Source of the DNA: Helicobacteraceae bacterium
Lineage (GTDB): Bacteria > Campylobacterota > Campylobacteria > Campylobacterales > SZUA-545
DNA: 10,656 nucleotides
Direction: 5' to 3'
NCBI GenBank assembly: GCA_031273735.1
Contig: JAISRI010000210.1
Location: 1 to 10,656 of the forward strand
Below, in pieces: positions 8,132 to 10,656 of the stretch (within the stretch, counting starts at the first letter, position 1; every line of letters starts with the position of its first letter). The position numbers and the translations under genes are program-made. The notes under the pieces were generated by a model. It did no database searches and was not told the DNA's origin. It saw only the letters and a program-made list of their open reading frames with translations.

Positions 8132-8565
8132 ACAAAGAGGAGTTTTTGATCTTTAGAATGTTTGGCATTTTATACGGGGCGCGATTAAGTCGCGTGCGCG
8201 AAATTATTACCTATGCGGGACGTATTACGCCGCTTCCGTATAATCCCGTTTGGGTCTTAGGCGTAATCAATCTGCGCGGCGAGGTTACGCCTGTAATAGA
8301 TTTTCGCCGCAAGTTTTCCGATATAGAGCCTATTTACGACGCGGAGAGCATTATTATCGCGTTGCGCGTTAAAGGCGATCGCGTTATGGCGATTATGGTC
8401 GATAGCGTTGAAACGATCGCGGAGTTCGATCCCGATCTTTTGCAAAAAGCGTCCGATATAGGAAGCGGACTTGATCCCGCCTTTTTAGAAGGTTTAGCGC
8501 AAATTAAAGACGAAATGGTCAGCATTATCGACGTCGATACAATGCTAGACGTGAATAAAATCTAA
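8128..8565 (+). CDS. cheW: CheW coupling protein
   Basis: 145 residues forming a single CheW domain: FLIFRMFGILYGARLSRVRE at the N-terminus, GVINLRGEVTPVIDF at 45-59 with the conserved Arg50, and a C-terminal MVSIIDVDTML. CheW bridges receptor tips and the CheA P5 domain in the array. I take the GTG at 8128 as start because it overlaps the cheA stop by 4 nt (GTGA), the pattern seen through the operon; TAAGG lies ten bases upstream. The next in-frame ATG (8158) would remove the first strand of the domain. It is the last gene of the operon. No U-tract terminator follows directly, and the first hairpin downstream is the palindrome at 8612. Confidence 0.95.
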   Translation: MNKEEFLIFRMFGILYGARLSRVREIITYAGRITPLPYNPVWVLGVINLRGEVTPVIDFRRKFSDIEPIYDAESIIIALRVKGDRVMAIMVDSVETIAEFDPDLLQKASDIGSGLDPAFLEGLAQIKDEMVSIIDVDTMLDVNKI

Positions 8566-8611
8566 CGTTTTAATAAGAGGGGAGGGGATTGGTCAAACGC
8601 CTCGCGCTATT

Positions 8612-8637
8612 TGGATTCCCGCCTTCGCGGGAATGAC
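8612..8637 (+). repeat. REP/dRS3-like palindrome R1 (short form)
   Basis: TGGATTCCCGCC, then TTC, then GCGGGAATGAC. An 8-bp perfect stem ATTCCCGC/GCGGGAAT closes a short loop. I call this TGGATT-first direction forward. It is the first strong hairpin after cheW and may serve as a transcript end or barrier. Confidence 0.9.
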
Positions 8638-8671
8638 TAAAGACGGCGGTTTTAGTAATAAACGAAAGGAT

Positions 8672-8719
8672 CAGCGCATTCAAAAAGTCATCTTTAACAA
8701 GATAAATCCCACATACGCC
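8672..8719 (-). repeat. Inter-palindrome unit, copy in reverse orientation
   Basis: Shares CGCATT, then GTC(A/-)TCTTTAAC, then a CCxACxxxxGC ending with the reverse-oriented unit at 9236-9297, with indels. It abuts palindrome R2. Confidence 0.5.
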
Positions 8720-8745
8720 GTCATTCCCGCGTAGGCGGGAATCCA
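8720..8745 (-). repeat. REP/dRS3-like palindrome R2 (short form, inverted)
   Basis: GTCATTCCCGCG, TAG, GCGGGAATCCA on the plus strand, thus inverted relative to R1. R1 and R2 face each other across 82 bases, like a BIME pair. Confidence 0.9.
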
Positions 8746-8794
8746 AACCAAGATTTACGGCATTTAAGTCCGCGATCGGATTATGATAGGCAAA

Positions 8795-8861
8795 ATACGC
8801 ACGGCTTCCTCCGCGCCTTGCGCTCCTCCATTTCACTTCGGAGCGGGCGCTACGCCCGTAT
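8795..8861 (+). repeat. ATACG/CGTAT hairpin carrying a 45-nt loop insert
   Basis: Begins ATACGCACGGCTTC and ends GCCCGTAT directly before R3. The insert-free relative is at 9326-9344. The extra 45 bases at 8809-8853 start CTCCGCG and end GCGCTAC, like the inserts in the palindromes R3 and R5. Confidence 0.65.
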
Positions 8862-8862
8862 T

Positions 8863-8933
8863 TGGATTCCCGCCTTTCTCCGCGCTTGACGTTCCTCCGC
8901 TTCGCTTCGGAGCGAGCGCTACGCGGGAATGAC
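8863..8933 (+). repeat. REP/dRS3-like palindrome R3 (expanded form, 45-nt insert)
   Basis: Outer arms are those of R1, but 45 extra bases (8878-8922) sit in the loop, from CTCCGCG to GCGCTAC. The insert has its own inverted repeat CTCCG...CGGAG (8895-8912). Total 71 bases, the same as R5. Confidence 0.85.
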
Positions 8934-8996
8934 TGCATTTGTAGGTTTGCCGTATCGAATGGTAGTTTTCTGAATGCGTCGGCTTTTTGTTTGGAT
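8934..8996 (+). repeat. Inter-palindrome unit, forward copy
   Basis: Follows R3 directly. It aligns over its whole length with 9372-9436: TGxxTxTGTxGGTTT, then TTTCTGAAT, then TTTGGAT. The copy lies between ...GAATGAC and a TTTGGAT that restarts a palindrome arm. Confidence 0.6.
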
Positions 8997-9003
8997 CGTC
9001 GCG

Positions 9004-9044
9004 TTCCGAAAACTTGCGCATTTTCAGCAAACCCCACAAACGCC
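9004..9044 (+). repeat. CGCATTTTCAGCAA unit, copy 1
   Basis: Contains CGCATTTTCAGCAA (9017-9030) followed by a GCC that leads straight into GTCATTCCCGCG. Matches 9533-9573, with the 14-mer identical. Confidence 0.65.
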
Positions 9045-9092
9045 GTCATTCCCGCGCTTTAGCGTAGCGCGTCTGCTCTCGTCATTCCCGCG
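9045..9092 (-). repeat. Two left half-palindromes (GTCATTCCCGCG) in tandem
   Basis: GTCATTCCCGCG occurs at 9045-9056 and 9081-9092 without the matching right arm. Together with R4 they make three left arms in a row, as if partial copies were stacked. The 24 bases between the two halves (AGCGTAGCGCG and so on) look like the remains of a loop insert. Confidence 0.7.
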
Positions 9093-9101
9093 TCCCCTTT
9101 T

Positions 9102-9127
9102 GTCATTCCCGCGTAGGCGGGAATCCA
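9102..9127 (-). repeat. REP/dRS3-like palindrome R4 (short form, inverted)
   Basis: Identical over 26 bases to R2. Confidence 0.9.
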
Positions 9128-9169
9128 AAATGGTTGAACGGAATGTCGAAAACATACGATCGTATTCTC

Positions 9170-9240
9170 GTCATTCCCGCGAAGCGCCCGCCGAGAAGCG
9201 GAGCGCAACGGCGTAAGGCGCGAAGGAAGGCGGGAATCCA
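9170..9240 (-). repeat. REP/dRS3-like palindrome R5 (expanded form, 45-nt insert, inverted)
   Basis: Outer arms as R4. The 45 extra bases are at 9181-9225; read on the minus strand they begin CTTCGCGCC and end GGGCGCTTC, followed by GCGGG. Flanks give CTTCGCG at both insert ends. Confidence 0.85.
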
Positions 9241-9297
9241 AACCAAAACCAACGCATTTCTAAACTCGTCTTTAACGCGACAAAACCTACGAATTGC
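9236..9297 (-). repeat. Inter-palindrome unit, reverse copy
   Basis: On the minus strand it reads GTAGGTTTTGTC, then GAAATGCGTTGG, then TTTGGATTCCCG, matching the forward units at 8934 and 9372 with substitutions and small indels. It runs into R5. Confidence 0.55.
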
Positions 9298-9325
9298 GAT
9301 CGCCTTTGATTGTTTGTAAGTCTGA

Positions 9326-9344
9326 ATACGCACGCTTCGCGTAT
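9326..9344 (+). repeat. ATACGC/GCGTAT hairpin, insert-free form
   Basis: ATACGCACGCTTCGCGTAT, a 6-bp stem directly before palindrome R6. It is the short counterpart of 8795-8861. Confidence 0.65.
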
Positions 9345-9345
9345 T

Positions 9346-9371
9346 TGGATTCCCGCCTACGCGGGAATGAC
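9346..9371 (+). repeat. REP/dRS3-like palindrome R6 (short form)
   Basis: Forward copy with loop TAC. It is the exact reverse complement of R2 and R4. Confidence 0.9.
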
Positions 9372-9436
9372 TGAGTATGTCGGTTTTACTTATAAATGCG
9401 CGAGATTTCTGAATACATTGGGTTTCTGATTTGGAT
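9372..9436 (+). repeat. Inter-palindrome unit, forward copy
   Basis: Directly after R6. Aligns with 8934-8996 (see there) and ends TTTGGATTTCC, a degenerate forward half-arm that overlaps the unit end. Confidence 0.6.
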
Positions 9437-9451
9437 TTCCGTCCCTTTCTC

Positions 9452-9516
9452 GTCATTCCCGCGACGAAGCGATAGGCTGTCTCCAGCCGTCCATCGCGGA
9501 GGAAGGCGGGAATCCA
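9452..9516 (-). repeat. REP/dRS3-like palindrome R7 (expanded form, 39-nt insert, inverted)
   Basis: Arms as R2. The 39-base insert (9463-9501) has conserved ends (GACGAAGCGAT at the left, ATCGCGGAG at the right) around a variable centre holding GGCTG-TCTC-CAGCC, a hairpin inside the loop. Confidence 0.85.
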
Positions 9517-9532
9517 AAAGGACTAAATGGAA

Positions 9533-9573
9533 TACCGAGCGCTTACGCATTTTCAGCAAGCCCTAAAAATGCC
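9533..9573 (+). repeat. CGCATTTTCAGCAA unit, copy 2
   Basis: Same unit as 9004-9044, again ending in GCC directly before GTCATTCCCGCG (palindrome R8). Confidence 0.65.
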
Positions 9574-9638
9574 GTCATTCCCGCGACGAAGCGATAGCGC
9601 GTATCCGCGCGTAAATCGCGGAGGAAGGCGGGAATCCA
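9574..9638 (-). repeat. REP/dRS3-like palindrome R8 (expanded form, 39-nt insert, inverted)
   Basis: Same length and insert ends as R7, but the centre differs: AGCGCG-TATC-CGCGCGT. The inner pairing ability is kept while the bases change. Confidence 0.85.
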
Positions 9639-9667
9639 AATACGGCGGCTTTTGCGTCGTGCGTATT

Positions 9668-9712
9668 AAAAACCTACAGACGATCAAAAGCGATCGTAGT
9701 TCGTAGGTTTTT
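9668..9712. repeat. Large imperfect hairpin AAAAACCTAC / GTAGGTTTTT
   Basis: Arms 9668-9677 and 9703-9712 pair over 10 bp. After a small internal loop, ACGATC/GATCGT adds 6 bp around loop AAAAGC. The right arm ends in TTTTT, so it could end transcripts on either strand. The arms match the GTAGGTTTT part of the inter-palindrome unit, suggesting origin from two inverted copies. Confidence 0.65.
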
Positions 9713-9716
9713 AGTT

Positions 9717-9742
9717 TGGATTCCCGCCTACGCGGGAATGAC
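9717..9742 (+). repeat. REP/dRS3-like palindrome R9 (short form)
   Basis: Forward copy, identical to R6; the last element of the array. Confidence 0.9.
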
Positions 9743-9770
9743 AAGAAAGGACGCGGAAACGACGAGAATT

Positions 9771-9807
9771 GCGGGGTTACTCCTATCGATAAAATAGAAG
9801 TAACCGC
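9771..9807. terminator. Hairpin downstream of the GLUG protein gene, possible terminator
   Basis: GGTTACT/AGTAACC (7 bp) plus CTAT/ATAG (4 bp) across one mismatch, flanked by GC pairs. It lies 33 bases past the stop of the minus-strand gene. There is no clear U tract. A smaller AAGCG/CGCTT hairpin lies at 9813-9829, nearer the stop. It may end or protect the transcript; weakly supported. Confidence 0.35.
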
Positions 9808-9839
9808 GATTAAGCGTTTTTAGCGCTTTTGATAATTGG

Positions 9840-10656
9840 CTATTTCTGCCAATAGAGGTAAGGGTAGCCGTCGTGTTTAATCGCGTCTATTTTCCAAGGA
9901 TTTTCGTCGTCGTTTCCAAACTTCCAACCTAAACCGCCGTTTCCATCGCCGTTAATAACGCCATCATAAGTCGATTGCGATTTAAGTCCGTCGTTGTCGT
10001 TGGTTTTGCTTGTTCCGTGATAACTAGAAACGCCTGCGTTTGAAAAACTGCCGAGATTTGTAGTCATAGTATCTAGCGCGAAATTGTTTTGAACGCTACC
10101 GCCGCTTATATACCCGACTATACGATTTACGTCCGACGATCCATTAACCTCTTTATTGATTGCGGCGTTATTTTCTATCGTAGAAAGATAAATATCCCCC
10201 GCGATACCGCCGACATAGGTGTCTCCGCTAACGTTGCCCGTCGAATAGCTATTGGTTATGGAGGAGTCGTAATAAACAGCGCCCGCAATGCCGCCGACAT
10301 AGGCGTATCCGCCAATGTTTCCCTTAGAGTAGCTATTGGTTATTGAGGAGTAGGAAATATCCCCCGCAATAGCGCCGACATAGTATATCCCACTAACCTC
10401 TCCCGTAGAGTAGCTATCGGTTATGAAGGAGTTATCAACATACCCCGCAATAGCGCCGACATACTCTGCTCCTTTTACCCCGCCATTGCTATTATTGATC
10501 TCTACGCCAAGATTTCTGATTTTAGCGTTTAGAGCATATCCGAAAAGACCAACGAAGTTGGTTGATCTATCGATCCATAGGTTTCGGACTGCATATCCGT
10601 TGCCATTGAAAATACCCGCGAAGGGGTTAGAGTCATCGCCAATAGGATTCCAACCT
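9840..10656 (-). CDS. GLUG-repeat surface/adhesin-like protein, C-terminal part
   Basis: One open frame enters from the right edge (first full codon at 10655) and ends at the TAG at 9842-9840, giving 271 visible residues; the start lies outside the window. Residue numbers here count from the right edge. Repeats of the GLUG type follow one another: FVGLFGY...IRNLGV (~34-52), then YVGAIAG, YVGAIAG, YVGGIAG and YVGGIAG, mostly followed by a stretch like SITNSYSTGNVSG. This is a Gly/Ser/Asn-rich beta-helical pattern. The last ~90 residues are non-repetitive and end with GYPYLYWQK, a tail often seen in this class. Such proteins are typically large secreted or surface adhesins of the filamentous-haemagglutinin kind. 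Secretion route cannot be judged without the N-terminus. An internal Met (codon at 10067) is not a likely start, because the repeat frame continues well upstream. Confidence 0.82.
   Translation of the reverse strand, partial: GWNPIGDDSNPFAGIFNGNGYAVRNLWIDRSTNFVGLFGYALNAKIRNLGVEINNSNGGVKGAEYVGAIAGYVDNSFITDSYSTGEVSGIYYVGAIAGDISYSSITNSYSKGNIGGYAYVGGIAGAVYYDSSITNSYSTGNVSGDTYVGGIAGDIYLSTIENNAAINKEVNGSSDVNRIVGYISGGSVQNNFALDTMTTNLGSFSNAGVSSYHGTSKTNDNDGLKSQSTYDGVINGDGNGGLGWKFGNDDENPWKIDAIKHDGYPYLYWQK
10208..10463 (-). repeat. In-frame tandem repeats of the GLUG gene (81, 81, 84 nt)
   Basis: The plus-strand string CGCCGACATA recurs at 10208, 10292, 10373 and 10454, thus at 84, 81 and 81 bases. Each marks the Tyr-Val-Gly start of a repeat. 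ACC(A/G)ATAGCTA is also shared by three units. All spacings are multiples of three. Confidence 0.85.

Larger units (their letters stand above)
8566..9839. other. Gene-free repeat mosaic between convergent genes
   Basis: About 1.27 kb without a credible coding region, between the 3' ends of cheW (plus strand) and the GLUG protein gene (minus strand). It is almost entirely built of palindromes of the ATTCCCGC/GCGGGAAT family, diverged copies of a ~65-nt unit between them, and two other hairpins near the right end. Open frames here translate to strings such as LDSRLRGND and SHSREGGNP, which are known by-products of this palindrome read in frame, not proteins. No transposase is present. The convergent setting is where REP-type elements usually lie. 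Confidence 0.85.

Noticed and set aside
8570..9049. Minus-strand open frame of 159 codons over the intergenic region
   Set aside because: Its translation contains LDSRLRGND and SHSREGGNP, produced by the palindromes in frame; no domain, no ribosome site, and it crosses several repeats.
9103..9456. Minus-strand open frame of 117 codons, and similar small frames across 8833-9744 on both strands
   Set aside because: All are made of the same repeat sequence; amino-acid content is Arg/Ser-rich and there is no family resemblance.
8612..9742. CRISPR array
   Set aside because: Repeats are palindromic in both orientations, with unequal spacing and spacers that resemble one another; no cas genes.
8612..9742. 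Integron attC array
   Set aside because: No cassette genes or integrase, and the arms lack the R/L box layout; the palindromes are of the REP/dRS3 kind.
9840..10067. A separate 75-residue gene starting at the Met at 10067
   Set aside because: The same frame stays open to the right edge of the window and carries GLUG repeats, so this is the C-terminal end of a larger protein.
10089..10346. Plus-strand open frame of 85 codons with internal repeats
   Set aside because: Antisense to the GLUG repeats; its repetition only mirrors theirs.

Overview
The window looks like chromosomal DNA of a motile, probably Gram-negative bacterium. It most resembles Campylobacterota (epsilonproteobacteria): a CheV coupling protein is encoded next to CheA and CheW, a separate Aer-type PAS protein sits directly upstream of a membrane chemoreceptor (the layout of the CetB/CetA energy-taxis pair of Campylobacter), and the receptor hairpin is of a type common there. 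This placement is inferred from gene content and protein flavour, not from a marker gene. The octamer GCGATCGC is strikingly frequent (8 exact sites by eye).

Layout. (1) 1-1850, minus strand: most of an NDP-forming acyl-CoA/acetate-CoA ligase with the ATP-grasp half first and the CoA-binding/ligase half second; its C-terminus lies outside the window. (2) 1851-1956: a short divergent promoter region. (3) 1957-8565, plus strand: a six-gene chemotaxis operon in which every junction overlaps by 4 or 8 nt: WD40-propeller/CheY-like fusion, CheV, Aer-type PAS protein, methyl-accepting chemotaxis protein, CheA, CheW. (4) 8566-9839: about 1.27 kb with no credible gene, between the convergent 3' ends of cheW and the next gene. 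It is a mosaic of palindromic REP/dRS3-like elements (core ATTCCCGC...GCGGGAAT) separated by diverged copies of a ~65-nt unit. Several hairpins carry an extra 39- or 45-nt insert in the loop. (5) 9840-10656, minus strand: the C-terminal 271 residues of a large GLUG-repeat surface/adhesin-like protein whose start is outside the window.

How the genes may work together. The PAS protein probably senses redox or energy state through a flavin and passes the signal to the adjacent receptor. The receptor would form an array with CheW, CheV and CheA. CheA has HPt, dimerisation, ATPase and CheW-like domains but no recognisable P2 (CheY-binding) domain and no C-terminal receiver. The operon instead supplies receivers on CheV and on the first gene, where a CheY-like receiver with all key residues is fused behind what reads as a complete seven-bladed beta-propeller. 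That fusion, together with the CheA architecture, is the most unusual protein-level feature. The loop-insert family in the intergenic repeats is the most unusual DNA-level feature.
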